Assembly (NCBI GenBank): GCA_025361285.1
Contig: JANYAP010000099.1
Span: forward strand, 1-34,495
Length of the DNA stretch: 34,495 nucleotides
Direction of reading: 5' to 3'
Source of the DNA: Bacteroidales bacterium
GTDB lineage: Bacteria > Bacteroidota > Bacteroidia > Bacteroidales > JAAUTT01
The notes beneath the pieces are model-generated. The model was not told the origin of the DNA and did no database searches. It was given only the letters and a program-made list of their open reading frames with translations. Positions 1 to 9,675 of the stretch are shown here, piece after piece (positions within the stretch are counted from its first letter, which is position 1; each line of letters starts with the position of its first letter). The translations under genes and the position numbers were made by a program.

Positions 1-267
1 TTTTCAACTATTTGATAATCTGCGAATCTGTGGCATGTATTTTTTAGAATTAAAAATTATTTCGACATTACGGATAGACACTAATTAATAGGCAGTATAC
101 CAGCTGGCATTAATTTGGGCGAAATGATATACTGGGGTGGGTAAATGGGTAATAATTTCCATACTTCTTTAAAAGTAACAATTCAAACAGATGAATAACT
201 AAATTATAAACGCGAGCCAAACATTTGAATTATAAGCGGTTTTTTTATGTTTTATAGTGTAAAAATA

Positions 268-304
268 AAAAACCTTTGTAAGTATTTAATTTACAAAGGT
301 TTAT
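268..304 (-). terminator. Rho-independent-type terminator downstream of tmRNA
   Basis: Inverted repeat AACCTTTGTAA-gtatttaa-TTACAAAGGTT flanked by A/T-rich tracts, just 3' of the minus-strand tmRNA. Confidence 0.7.
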
Positions 305-313
305 TTTTATTAG

Positions 314-708
314 TTGTGGAGCTGGAGGGAGTCGAACCCTCGTCCAAACAAGAAACCGATAAACTTTCTACATGTTTATTTGATTATTGGTTTTCGAATT
401 GCAAGTGGAAACCAACATCCGATTGCAACCTTATTCCCTTAATTTTGCCCGAAAAGCAGGACATTTTTCGAACTAGCCCGAACTCACGTACACCACTGGG
501 TCGGAAAGCGCCAGGCGGGCTCGCCGAGTGATGTCTTGTCCCAAGCACCTAGGCGAGGGATTAAGCTTTATTCACTTGGTGAATTAAGCAGCAAGAGCGT
601 AATTATTTTCGCCTTTTATAGTTTGTACCCCCAGATTAAAGAGCGGTTGATACGTGGCTCCACATGCTTACTTACCTATTTGCCTTGCTGTCAATACCGG
701 CCAGCCCC
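314..708 (-). ncRNA. ssrA: tmRNA (transfer-messenger RNA)
   Basis: Reverse complement begins GGGGCTGGCCGGTATTGACAGCAAGG... and ends GGACGAGGGTTCGACTCCCTCCAGCTCCA. The ends pair as an acceptor stem. An internal tag ORF reads GGC GAA AAT AAT TAC GCT CTT GCT GCT TAA = GENNYALAA. Confidence 0.96.
584..613 (-). other. tmRNA proteolysis-tag reading frame (GENNYALAA-stop)
   Basis: Direct translation of the minus strand at 613..584 ends in ALAA-stop, the classic degradation tag. Confidence 0.93.
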
Positions 709-746
709 AAATAGACTGCAAAGGTAATAACTTTAAACAATATACT

Positions 747-3700
747 CTATAATATTTTTAAACAATGCCTCAATACTTCAAAAAGCTCGGTTTTTCGAAT
801 AGGCTTCGAAATATAGCCATTAAACCCATCTTTCAAAAAACTTTCCTTTTCTTCGTTAAGCGCGAAGGCAGTTTGAGCAATAATTGGTACGGTTGAATTG
901 AATTTGCGTATTTCATGCATTGTTTCGGTACCATTAATACCAGGAAGTTTAATATCCATAAGTATTACAGATATGTAGTTATTATTTCGTGCAATATCAA
1001 TTGCTTCGTCTCCATTCTTGGCCCAAAGCATGGTGGCGTTAAAATCTTTAAGTAATGCTACTAGATATAGGTAGTTTACTTCAATATCTTCAACAATAAG
1101 TATTTTGTCGATACTTATGCCCAAAATATCGGAAGTAAATGCTTCGGTGGTTTTTTCGGCATTAGGTGTTTGTAACATAACAGGCATAGTAAAATAGAAG
1201 GTACTACCTATATTTAACTCCGATTCAACCCAAATGGAACCGCCCATCATCTCTACAAGCCTTGCAACAATAGAAAGGCCTAAACCGGTGCCACGATATA
1301 AATTATGCGTATCTGTTTCAATTTTTCGAAACCTATCGAATATGGCAAGCTTGTTTTCGGAAGCTATACCTATGCCAGTATCTTTAACATAAACTGTAAC
1401 TAACTCGTTAACAATAGGTTTGACGCCTATTTCAATAGTGCCTAAATCGGTAAATTTTAAAGCGTTCGATAACAAGTTGTTAAATATTTGGTTAAGCCTA
1501 AACGGGTCGGCAATAACGTAGTATTCATTTGTGCTATCGGGCAACGTAAGAATTATTTTAATATCGTTTTTGAGATTGATTTTGGAAAATGTTTCGAAAA
1601 CTTGTTGTAAAAATGAGCTTATTTTTATTGGCAACACATTAATTTCAATTTGCCCTGCTTCAATTTTGGCCAAATCGAGAATATCGTCGATAAGATTTAG
1701 CAGAGACTCGGAATTTGATTGAATAATTGTAATGTAAGTATCTAATTTTTCGGAAGTTAATGCGCCATCGTTTAACAGCGACGAAAACCCTACTATAGCA
1801 TTTAATGGTGTACGAATTTCGTGCGACATATTTGCTAAAAACGATGATTTAAGTTGATCGGATTCTTCGGCTTTATGTCGGGCAATTTCTAATTCGCCAG
1901 TGCGGTTTTGCACTAATATCTCTAAATTGTTCCTGTGAATATGTAATTCGTAATTTTGGGCTTGTATTTCGTTGGTTTGCTTTGCTAAAACATCGTTTAA
2001 CACGAGTACTTCGTCGCGTTGAGCTTTTACTTCTTCCTTTTGTTGTTCAAGTTCTTCCTTTTGCTCTTCTAATTCTTCCTTTTGTTCTTCGAGTACTTGA
2101 TTGGTTTCCGATAGTTCGATAGTTCGTATTTTTACTAGGTTTTCGAGGGTTAGGGCATTTTTTTTTAAGCTCGTAACTTTAAGGTTATACCATACAAATA
2201 CTGATAATGTTATTATTAGGATAATACCAACTCTAAACCACCATGTTTCCCAAAAAGGAGGTATTATTGTTATTTTGATAGTTGTTGGTGTTTCATTCCA
2301 AACTTGATCGTTGTTGGTTGCTTTTACCATAAATGTGTACACTCCTGGGTCGAGGTTGGTATATGTAACAAAGCGTCGCTTGTAGGTTGTATAATTCCAT
2401 TTTTTTTCAAAACCTTCCAATTTATAGGCAAAAATCGATTTTTCGGGAAAGGTGTAATTTATGGCTATAAAACCGAATGAAAATATCGATTCCTTATATG
2501 AAATAACAATCTCCTTGGTTTCCTCAATAGTTTGAGTTAACGGCGAATTTGGCGAATTAGGAGTTATGAGTTCGTTAAATATTTGAAATTCATTTATATA
2601 TACTGAAGGGATGTATTTATTTATTTTTATGCTATCGGGATTAAATGTTACCAATCCGCTTCCTGTGCCGAAATAGAATAATCCATTATTTGCCTTTTCA
2701 CGACAGTACACTTTAAAATTACTTGTCGGTAATCCATCTGCAATATCAAAATACCTAAATGTTTTATCCAAAAGATTGTACCTACTTAAACCTTTATCTG
2801 TTGAAATCCAAAGGTTGCCATTATTGTCTTCCAGCATTCCGCTAATACTGTTCGAAATAAAGCCGTTTGCAGTGTTATGTTTTTCAATTTTTCCTGTTGT
2901 ATCTATCATCCATAATCCTTCTCGAAATGTAGCGAACCATTTGTTGTTGTGGCTGTCCGTATAAACATCTATTAAATGAACGCTATCGAGTGGTTCGTAC
3001 TTTGTAAATGAGTGGTTATTAACATTAAAAAGCCAGTAGCCTATTGGAGTAATCAATCCCAATTCGTTAGAGTTAACTGGCACTATTAGATCTATAAAAG
3101 TTTTGGGAATGGAGTTTGGATTGTGAGGATTATTGCGAAATTTCTTAACTACCCCTTTATCAATATCAAACATATCCATTCCTGTGGGGAAGTACGTTAA
3201 CCAAAGGTATCCATTGATATCGAATTTTAAACCTAATACTTCTTTGTACGATATGGCATTGGGGTTGCTTGCGTTTGGCAAATAATGTTTAAACTTGCCA
3301 CTTTTTCGCTCAAACCTATTTAAACCTTCAAAATTTGTCCCAATCCAAATATCGTGGTTTCTGTCTTCATCAATTCCAATTATATAATTATCGCTAATGC
3401 TGTATGGGTCATTTGAATTGTGAGAGTAATTAGTGAAAATATTCGTTGTGGGGTTAAAAATGCTAATACCTCCATCTAAAGTTCCTATCCAAATTAAACC
3501 ATAAGAGTCTTGAAAAACAACGAGAACAACCTTGTCGACCAATGAATACTTATCATTAGGGTTTTTTTGGAAAACATCAAATTTGTAGGTTTTTGGATTG
3601 TTAATGCTTATTCCGCTCGATTCGGAACCTGCATAAAGTATTCCTTCACTGTCTTTATAAATAGATATTATTGAATTACTACACAAGCTATTAATTTTGC

Positions 3701-4673
3701 TATCGTTAACGGTACAATATTCAATTGCATTTGAATTTAGATCAAGCCTGTTTATACCAGCATTCCATGTTGCCAAATACAAATAGTTATCGTTGCCCAG
3801 GCAAATATCCATTATCACCTTGCTATTAGTGCCTCTTCCATCATCCGATATAGCAAATCGTTTAAATTTGCCCAATTTCGGATTGTATGAAATAAGCCCA
3901 TTAGCCCTAGTTCCAACCCAAACAACGCCTGTTTTATCAATCACAATACTGTTTCGCTCATTGAATGACGATCCAATAATATCGTCATTTCGAAAACTCT
4001 CATATTTGTTTGTATTTGTATTAAAACGCCATAAAACAACACCGCATGCACCCCAAATATTGCCATCGGCATCAATGCCTAATTTATCGAAATAATAATT
4101 CTCAAGCAGCTTGCTTTGATTATAAGGGACTTTATATCTAATAAAACTTTGCTTTTCATTTATCCATTTGTTTAATCCATCCTGACAAGAAACCCAAAGG
4201 CTGCCCTTCTTATCTTCCATAATGGAGTTTACCCAATTATTGCTAATGCTGGAAGTATTAAAATTATCTGAAATAAATTTTGTAAAAGTTTCAGTTTTAC
4301 GGTCAAATTTATTAAGCCCAGCGCTTGTTCCAATCCATAAATTATTAAATCGATCCTCGTAAATACAGGTAATTAGGTCATCTGAAATGCTGTTTGCTTT
4401 CGATAAATCTTTCGAGAAAGATTTAACACTTGTTCCATCAAAACGGTTTAATCCATTTTGAGTTCCGATCCACAGATAGCCTTTGCTATCGTGTAGTAAG
4501 CAGAGAGGTCTACTATTTGAAAGTCCATTTTCGGTACTAAGTGTTTTGAATTTCAGATTCCGAAACTGACAATTAGTTGATTCGAAGCTATATAGCCAAA
4601 ATATCGAAAATAAGACATGAAGTACTGTACCTTTCATAGTGTCATTTATTGAACAAAGATGATAACTAATCAA
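747..4673 (-). CDS. Hybrid two-component sensor: N-terminal Reg_prop beta-propeller, Y_Y_Y domain, TM, long coiled coil, HisKA/HATPase_c and C-terminal receiver
   Basis: 1308-aa ORF. Repeated 'G(Y/N)LWIGT..GLNRF' propeller motifs; TFPEKSIFAYKLEGFEKKW (Y_Y_Y); SSFLANMSHEIRTPLNAIVGF (H-box); GTGLGLSIV (G-box); ILMDIKLPGINGTE (REC). No AraC HTH at the C-terminus. Confidence 0.93.
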   Translation of the reverse strand: MISYHLCSINDTMKGTVLHVLFSIFWLYSFESTNCQFRNLKFKTLSTENGLSNSRPLCLLHDSKGYLWIGTQNGLNRFDGTSVKSFSKDLSKANSISDDLITCIYEDRFNNLWIGTSAGLNKFDRKTETFTKFISDNFNTSSISNNWVNSIMEDKKGSLWVSCQDGLNKWINEKQSFIRYKVPYNQSKLLENYYFDKLGIDADGNIWGACGVVLWRFNTNTNKYESFRNDDIIGSSFNERNSIVIDKTGVVWVGTRANGLISYNPKLGKFKRFAISDDGRGTNSKVIMDICLGNDNYLYLATWNAGINRLDLNSNAIEYCTVNDSKINSLCSNSIISIYKDSEGILYAGSESSGISINNPKTYKFDVFQKNPNDKYSLVDKVVLVVFQDSYGLIWIGTLDGGISIFNPTTNIFTNYSHNSNDPYSISDNYIIGIDEDRNHDIWIGTNFEGLNRFERKSGKFKHYLPNASNPNAISYKEVLGLKFDINGYLWLTYFPTGMDMFDIDKGVVKKFRNNPHNPNSIPKTFIDLIVPVNSNELGLITPIGYWLFNVNNHSFTKYEPLDSVHLIDVYTDSHNNKWFATFREGLWMIDTTGKIEKHNTANGFISNSISGMLEDNNGNLWISTDKGLSRYNLLDKTFRYFDIADGLPTSNFKVYCREKANNGLFYFGTGSGLVTFNPDSIKINKYIPSVYINEFQIFNELITPNSPNSPLTQTIEETKEIVISYKESIFSFGFIAINYTFPEKSIFAYKLEGFEKKWNYTTYKRRFVTYTNLDPGVYTFMVKATNNDQVWNETPTTIKITIIPPFWETWWFRVGIILIITLSVFVWYNLKVTSLKKNALTLENLVKIRTIELSETNQVLEEQKEELEEQKEELEQQKEEVKAQRDEVLVLNDVLAKQTNEIQAQNYELHIHRNNLEILVQNRTGELEIARHKAEESDQLKSSFLANMSHEIRTPLNAIVGFSSLLNDGALTSEKLDTYITIIQSNSESLLNLIDDILDLAKIEAGQIEINVLPIKISSFLQQVFETFSKINLKNDIKIILTLPDSTNEYYVIADPFRLNQIFNNLLSNALKFTDLGTIEIGVKPIVNELVTVYVKDTGIGIASENKLAIFDRFRKIETDTHNLYRGTGLGLSIVARLVEMMGGSIWVESELNIGSTFYFTMPVMLQTPNAEKTTEAFTSDILGISIDKILIVEDIEVNYLYLVALLKDFNATMLWAKNGDEAIDIARNNNYISVILMDIKLPGINGTETMHEIRKFNSTVPIIAQTAFALNEEKESFLKDGFNGYISKPIRKTELFEVLRHCLKIL

Positions 4674-4690
4674 TTAAACAAGATATTAGC

Positions 4691-4849
4691 TGTAAATTAG
4701 TGTCCATTCGTAAAGTCGATAATTTGCGTAGTTAATCCCGACACGTTTTCGGTAATATATAACGTTCTGATAATTACACATTACCAACGTTTTATAAAAT
4801 ACAAAACCTGTCAGGATTTTACACTTTACGGATAGACACAAATTAACAA
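4691..4849. repeat. MITE-like unit with imperfect ~22-bp terminal inverted repeats
   Basis: Left end aattagtgtccattcgtaaagt; reverse complement of right end aatttgtgtctatccgtaaagt (19/22 identical). About 115 bp of non-coding sequence between them. Confidence 0.5.
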
Positions 4850-5086
4850 TAAATACTGTGTACTAAGATAATAAAAAAGCTAATACCGACCAATGTATAT
4901 TTAGTAGTTCAATAAAAAAATAAGTAGCTTAAAATAAATACGTTAAAAAATACAAAAAGTTGATGTTTTATGTATTGCAGTTGGCATTTTTAGGAGGGGG
5001 CTTTAGTGGCTAAATAACAGCTGTAAAAAGCACACTTAATTACATTACTTAGTGTATAACCGTAATGTTGTTTTTTTCAATAACTC

Positions 5087-5205
5087 TGGCATTTATGCCA
5101 TAGAAAATGACGATAGAAAGATGGGCTTTAGCCCAAATAATATATTGATATTTAGGCTAAAGCCGCAATTGTTTGTATTATTGTTCAACGAGCTAAAGCT
5201 CGTTG
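5087..5205. repeat. Cluster of four short palindromes (REP/BIME-like)
   Basis: TGGCATTTATGCCA (5087-5100), TGGGCTTTAGCCCA (5122-5135), GGCTAAAGCC (5155-5164), CAACGAGCTAAAGCTCGTTG (5186-5205). Confidence 0.6.
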
Positions 5206-5236
5206 CTAATCAAAAACCAGTATTTACGGATAGGCA

Positions 5237-6277
5237 CTACTTATAATCCAATTTCACCGAACCGCCATAAGTAGATAGTTGCACCAATGTTCCACCGCCA
5301 TTCATATCGCCTTTAATACGATCCCTTTTTGCTGTACCTGTAAAGTTCGAAAGCTGCGTATCAACCGATTCGCCAGAAAGGTTTAGCGTTATGCCAATAC
5401 CTTTGGGAATGGTAGCTTTTACATCGCCACCACTGGTTTCGAGTACTATTTCACCGGTAAGTTTTGTAATACCTGCTTCTATATCGCCACCACTGGTATT
5501 GGCTTTTGTTGAGCCTTCGATGTTTAAAAGACGAACATCGCCACCTGAAGTGCCAACATCGACAGAACCAATTACGCTTTGAAGATTTATATCGCCGCCG
5601 CTGGTATGTGCCTGTAACATAGGTTTAACTGTGTTTGCTGTAATATCGCCACCACTGGTTGACACAACAGTGTTTCCATCGATATTGTTTAGTTGAATAT
5701 CGCCGCCGCTGGTAGAGGCATTAATGGTGGCTACGGTTTTGGATATTTTAATGTCGCCACCAGATGTTGTTGTGGTTATATTTCCCGATATATCGCTAAA
5801 AATCAAGTCGCCACCGCTAGTTACTATGTTTTGATTGCCCTTAACGCCAGTTAATGTAATATCGCCACCACTGGTAACAAAGTTACACGATGTTTGCTTA
5901 GGAGTTTTAATTATAAACCCAACGCTCATGCGCCTTTCGAACATTTTTTTTACATTAATTTCGAGCTTGTTAGTATCGTTAATAATTTCAATTTGTGCTA
6001 ATTCCTTAAGCTGTTCTAGGGTGATATCGAGCACTTTATTATCCTTACGCACAACAAATGCTACTTCAACTTTATTGCTGTTTGCGGTTGTTGCTGTTAT
6101 ATCGCCAGCTGAGGTTGCTATTTTAACAACTGCTGGTGTCGACACCGAAAATTCTTCGGTAAACGAAAAATCTTTATTGGTGGTATTGTATTTACCGTCG
6201 TTCGACACGAACGAACCATCGATACATGATGTAAGTATTACATTTACAAGGACTACTAATGCTAAATTTGTTTTCAT
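5237..6277 (-). CDS. DUF4097-type beta-strand-repeat (putative adhesin) lipoprotein
   Basis: 346-aa ORF. Lipobox-like VILTSC signal; about ten TSGGD(I/V) repeats, seven with exact 18-residue spacing. Confidence 0.85.
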   Translation of the reverse strand: MKTNLALVVLVNVILTSCIDGSFVSNDGKYNTTNKDFSFTEEFSVSTPAVVKIATSAGDITATTANSNKVEVAFVVRKDNKVLDITLEQLKELAQIEIINDTNKLEINVKKMFERRMSVGFIIKTPKQTSCNFVTSGGDITLTGVKGNQNIVTSGGDLIFSDISGNITTTTSGGDIKISKTVATINASTSGGDIQLNNIDGNTVVSTSGGDITANTVKPMLQAHTSGGDINLQSVIGSVDVGTSGGDVRLLNIEGSTKANTSGGDIEAGITKLTGEIVLETSGGDVKATIPKGIGITLNLSGESVDTQLSNFTGTAKRDRIKGDMNGGGTLVQLSTYGGSVKLDYK

Positions 6278-6313
6278 TGTTGATTTTGGTTTAAGTTTAG
6301 AGACAACACCCTA

Positions 6314-7033
6314 CTACTCATTATGCTTTGTAAAACTTCCAATTGACTTATTACTTACGTTTTTGATAACGCCTTTTCCATAAGCATCGAGCGACCCAAT
6401 GCCCGAATTTTCGATATTCATCAACTTGTTTGCAAATACTATGGTTTCGCCAATAGATGCATTTTTAAGTTCTAAATCATCGCATTTTAGTTTCATGGCA
6501 TCAAATTTACCAACCGAATTATTATTGATTTTGAGGTATTTGCACGTACCACTTAATTCGGTAATTCCTACTGCATTATTATTAAACACAATACTATCGG
6601 CTTCAAAAGTAAGGTTTGTACTTCCAACAGCATCATTATTAACCAATAGCGTAGATGTTTTTATACCACCATTGCTGGTTAAAGTGCCTACCGATTTATT
6701 GGTTAAGCTGTTTATTCGTTTAAAATAAATCGTCATTTTCCCACAGGCTTCCTTGCCGTGTTTCAAATCCGAATCCATTGTAATGGTAAGCATATTAGCC
6801 GAATTTTCAATAACTAACTGTTTGTGTATTTGCTCGGTAGCTTCAATAACAACTTTTTCGGAATCGGAAGGAACTAGAATTGTTTCGAATACAACACCTA
6901 TTGAGAGTGCATTAAATGGTTTTACGGCAATTTCCCTTTTAGTAAGTTTATCGTTATCAACCATTTTTGAACAATCGTAATTTGCACACGAGGATGCAAA
7001 AATTGTAAGAATAAAAAATACTAGTGTTTTCAT
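6314..7033 (-). CDS. GIN-domain (DUF2807) lipoprotein
   Basis: 239-aa ORF. Lipobox FASSC; 'REIAVKPFNALSIGVVFETILVPSDSEKVVIEA' is typical of head GIN domains; C-terminal short beta repeats. Confidence 0.75.
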   Translation of the reverse strand: MKTLVFFILTIFASSCANYDCSKMVDNDKLTKREIAVKPFNALSIGVVFETILVPSDSEKVVIEATEQIHKQLVIENSANMLTITMDSDLKHGKEACGKMTIYFKRINSLTNKSVGTLTSNGGIKTSTLLVNNDAVGSTNLTFEADSIVFNNNAVGITELSGTCKYLKINNNSVGKFDAMKLKCDDLELKNASIGETIVFANKLMNIENSGIGSLDAYGKGVIKNVSNKSIGSFTKHNE

Positions 7034-7076
7034 TTTAAATTTGTTAGTTATGAATCAAATATAATTAAATATCAAT

Positions 7077-9497
7077 CTAAAACATCACTTTTCCGCCACC
7101 TTTTGGCTCATTTTGTTCGCGGTTAAGTTTTTTAATTTTATCGGCTCGCTGCTGAAAAGTGAAGGAGAAGGTAACAGTCCAGAAATTAGCAATATCGATT
7201 GACATTTTAGAGGTTTCGAAATAATTTTTTCGGTTTATTTCTGAATTATTGGCATCGAAGGTAGTTAAAAATGGATTGATGGTTAGAATTGATATCTTTC
7301 CATTCTTATTTTTAAGTAGTTGTTTTTCAACACCAAACCCAAAAATTACGCCTCGCTTGTTGGTGCTTTGACTTGTAATATAAGGACTACTATAACTAAA
7401 AAAGTTAAACACCGTAAAGCTTTTCGGTAAAGAAAAAACATTGTATAAATTGGTTCGGTACGATACTTTGCTTGCACCTTCAATGTTGTATTGCTCAATT
7501 TGAGTTATATCCATCTTAAACACACTAATATAAGGGTTTATTGTCCACCACTTTGCAACATTAACTGCTCCCGATAGGCTTAAACCATATTCGAAGCCTG
7601 TGCCAACATTTTCGACGCGGGTTTTCGATTTATTGCCAGTTACAACTGTTACCGATTCGAAACCATCGTTAAAATAGTTTACATAAGCACTAGGCGACAG
7701 GTAGTTACTGCCAAGCTGAATAGGATACGCCAATTCAACTTTGTTGTAATACGATGGTTTAAGATTAGGATTACCACTTGATGTATTCAAGGAATCGCCA
7801 CTATGCAATACGATTGGGTTTAAGTTCTGAATACTAGGTCGTTGTATCGATCGCCGATAGCTAAGCTTAATTGATTGCTTATCGTTAATTTTTTGTTGAA
7901 CAGATACTTGAGGAAGTAAACACAAATAATCGATTGGGGAAAAGGTGCCAATTTCCACCTTTGCCGATTCGAGGCGTAAACCCCCTTGCCAGCTAAAATT
8001 TTTTATTGAACCTGAAATGTTAGCATATACCGAATTCAAAAATTGGTTATGTTGAAAGGTGTTTGCAAAGGCATCAGATGAGAGATAAAATTTTGATTTA
8101 TAACGTGTTGTGATATTTTGGTAACCCAAACCGAGTTTTATTTTTTTAAATATTGGCTGCATGTAATCGGCCTTAACAACAAGTCCTTCGGCATACGTAT
8201 CGGTTGTTTCTCTATGGTATTCAACATCTCCGAATTTCGTTAATTTATCCATCAAATAATTCTGCACATTATATTGATTATCGGATAATATATCTGAAAA
8301 ACAATAATTTGCATCTATAGTCAATTCCTGTTCGGGTTTCGCGAAATTACGTTTGTAAAATACACCATAGTACCTATCATTACCCGAATTTATTTGATTA
8401 GAAGGTGAATTAGTTAGAAATTTGGATCTTATTCCATCTGTAAGCCACTCTTTTGTAATACTATCGGCCTTATTTTCAAATTTATTTTTAGGGTTGAAAC
8501 TTGCATAGAAGTTAACGGTATTTTTGTCATTTACGAACCAATCTATACCGAATTCTAAATTGCTCCACATGCCTGTTTCTATATTTGTGCCCTTCTGAAT
8601 AAATTCTGTAACAGTGTTACCCTCAGTCGATTTTCGATAAGTACTACTTTTGAATGTTAGTTTTTCGGGATATGCATTGGCAGAGGCATACAGCCGTATT
8701 TTACTTGTTCCGTATTCGATATTTGCCCTTGAGCCCGACGATATAACATTAAAGTTAATGGGTACTTCAGCCGAAAAGCCACCAGCAAAACCACCTTTCC
8801 GATCCTTTTTAAGTTTTATGTTTATAACACCCGTTACATCGGCTCCATATTTAACCGATGGATTAGTCATTATCTCAATTTTATCGATGGTTTTTGGGTC
8901 AATTTGCGCCAGATAATTCTTGTCTCGAACCCTATCGTCAACTAAAATTTGAATATTGCTACTACCTTCTAGCAATACATTTTTTTGAAAATCGACACTT
9001 ACTGCTGGCACTTGGCGTAATAATTCTAAACCCGAATTGGCAGTTGCTGCAGCCTTTTCGCTAACTGTATAAACCGTTTTATCAACTTCGGCCACACCTT
9101 TTAGGCGCTCACCTATAATTGTAACTTCGGCTAAACTTTTGGTTTCCTCGTCCATCGTTATCTTATCGATATGCACTAAAGGGTTTGACGATGAAAGTAT
9201 TACACCCTCTTTAATTGTTCTTTTATAGCCTATACTCGAACACTTTAATACGTAATTACCAAATGGTAAATCGTTAAAAGTGAATAGCCCAGTTGTATCG
9301 GTGCTTACACCTGTTACAAGTGCGCTGTCGGGCAAACTGTGCAGCGAAATGGTTGCATACTCAATTGGCTTGTTCGAAGCCGAACTTAACAAACGACCTT
9401 CTATTTTGCCTGTGTTTAACGCGTTTGCTAACGAACAAATACCTAAAAATAAAAGCGATAGGTTTCTTTTTCGATTGTAAATTAATAGTTTTAACAT
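7077..9497 (-). CDS. Outer-membrane beta-barrel / TonB-dependent-receptor-like protein with CarboxypepD_reg-like N-terminus
   Basis: 806-aa ORF. N-terminal GKIEGRLLSSASNKPIEYATISL..., plug-like region, 'SIKLSYRRSIQRPSIQNLNP...GNPNLKPSYYNKVELAY' barrel signature. Confidence 0.85.
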   Translation of the reverse strand: MLKLLIYNRKRNLSLLFLGICSLANALNTGKIEGRLLSSASNKPIEYATISLHSLPDSALVTGVSTDTTGLFTFNDLPFGNYVLKCSSIGYKRTIKEGVILSSSNPLVHIDKITMDEETKSLAEVTIIGERLKGVAEVDKTVYTVSEKAAATANSGLELLRQVPAVSVDFQKNVLLEGSSNIQILVDDRVRDKNYLAQIDPKTIDKIEIMTNPSVKYGADVTGVINIKLKKDRKGGFAGGFSAEVPINFNVISSGSRANIEYGTSKIRLYASANAYPEKLTFKSSTYRKSTEGNTVTEFIQKGTNIETGMWSNLEFGIDWFVNDKNTVNFYASFNPKNKFENKADSITKEWLTDGIRSKFLTNSPSNQINSGNDRYYGVFYKRNFAKPEQELTIDANYCFSDILSDNQYNVQNYLMDKLTKFGDVEYHRETTDTYAEGLVVKADYMQPIFKKIKLGLGYQNITTRYKSKFYLSSDAFANTFQHNQFLNSVYANISGSIKNFSWQGGLRLESAKVEIGTFSPIDYLCLLPQVSVQQKINDKQSIKLSYRRSIQRPSIQNLNPIVLHSGDSLNTSSGNPNLKPSYYNKVELAYPIQLGSNYLSPSAYVNYFNDGFESVTVVTGNKSKTRVENVGTGFEYGLSLSGAVNVAKWWTINPYISVFKMDITQIEQYNIEGASKVSYRTNLYNVFSLPKSFTVFNFFSYSSPYITSQSTNKRGVIFGFGVEKQLLKNKNGKISILTINPFLTTFDANNSEINRKNYFETSKMSIDIANFWTVTFSFTFQQRADKIKKLNREQNEPKGGGKVMF

Positions 9498-9537
9498 AGT
9501 TGTATGGTTTGTTGGTTATTTATTGATTATATGTAAG

Positions 9538-9675
9538 ATTAATAGGCATTAGACTGGAGGCTGGAGGCTGGAGGTTTTAGACTGGAGGCTGGAGGCTGGA
9601 GGAACTTCGTTGGAGCTCATCTAAAGCGCCTCTAACCTCTATCCTAAAGCCTCTAGCCTAATTCCTAAAATTAAT
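9538..9675. repeat. Inverted pair of 7-bp-period arrays (imperfect long hairpin)
   Basis: Left arm attaataggcattagact(ggaggct)n. Reverse complement of right arm attaattttaggaattaggctagaggctttaggatagaggttagaggc. Confidence 0.7.

Noticed and set aside
247-727. ORFs 247..531 and 536..727 on the plus strand as proteins
   Set aside because: They are antisense readings of tmRNA (ssrA).
5400-5900. 54-bp periodic DNA repeat as CRISPR
   Set aside because: It is the coding reflection of the 18-residue TSGGDI protein repeats.
5391-6383. Plus-strand ORFs opposite the DUF4097/GIN genes (5391..5582, 5835..6383 and similar)
   Set aside because: They are shadow ORFs from repetitive codon usage of strong minus-strand genes; no recognisable domain.
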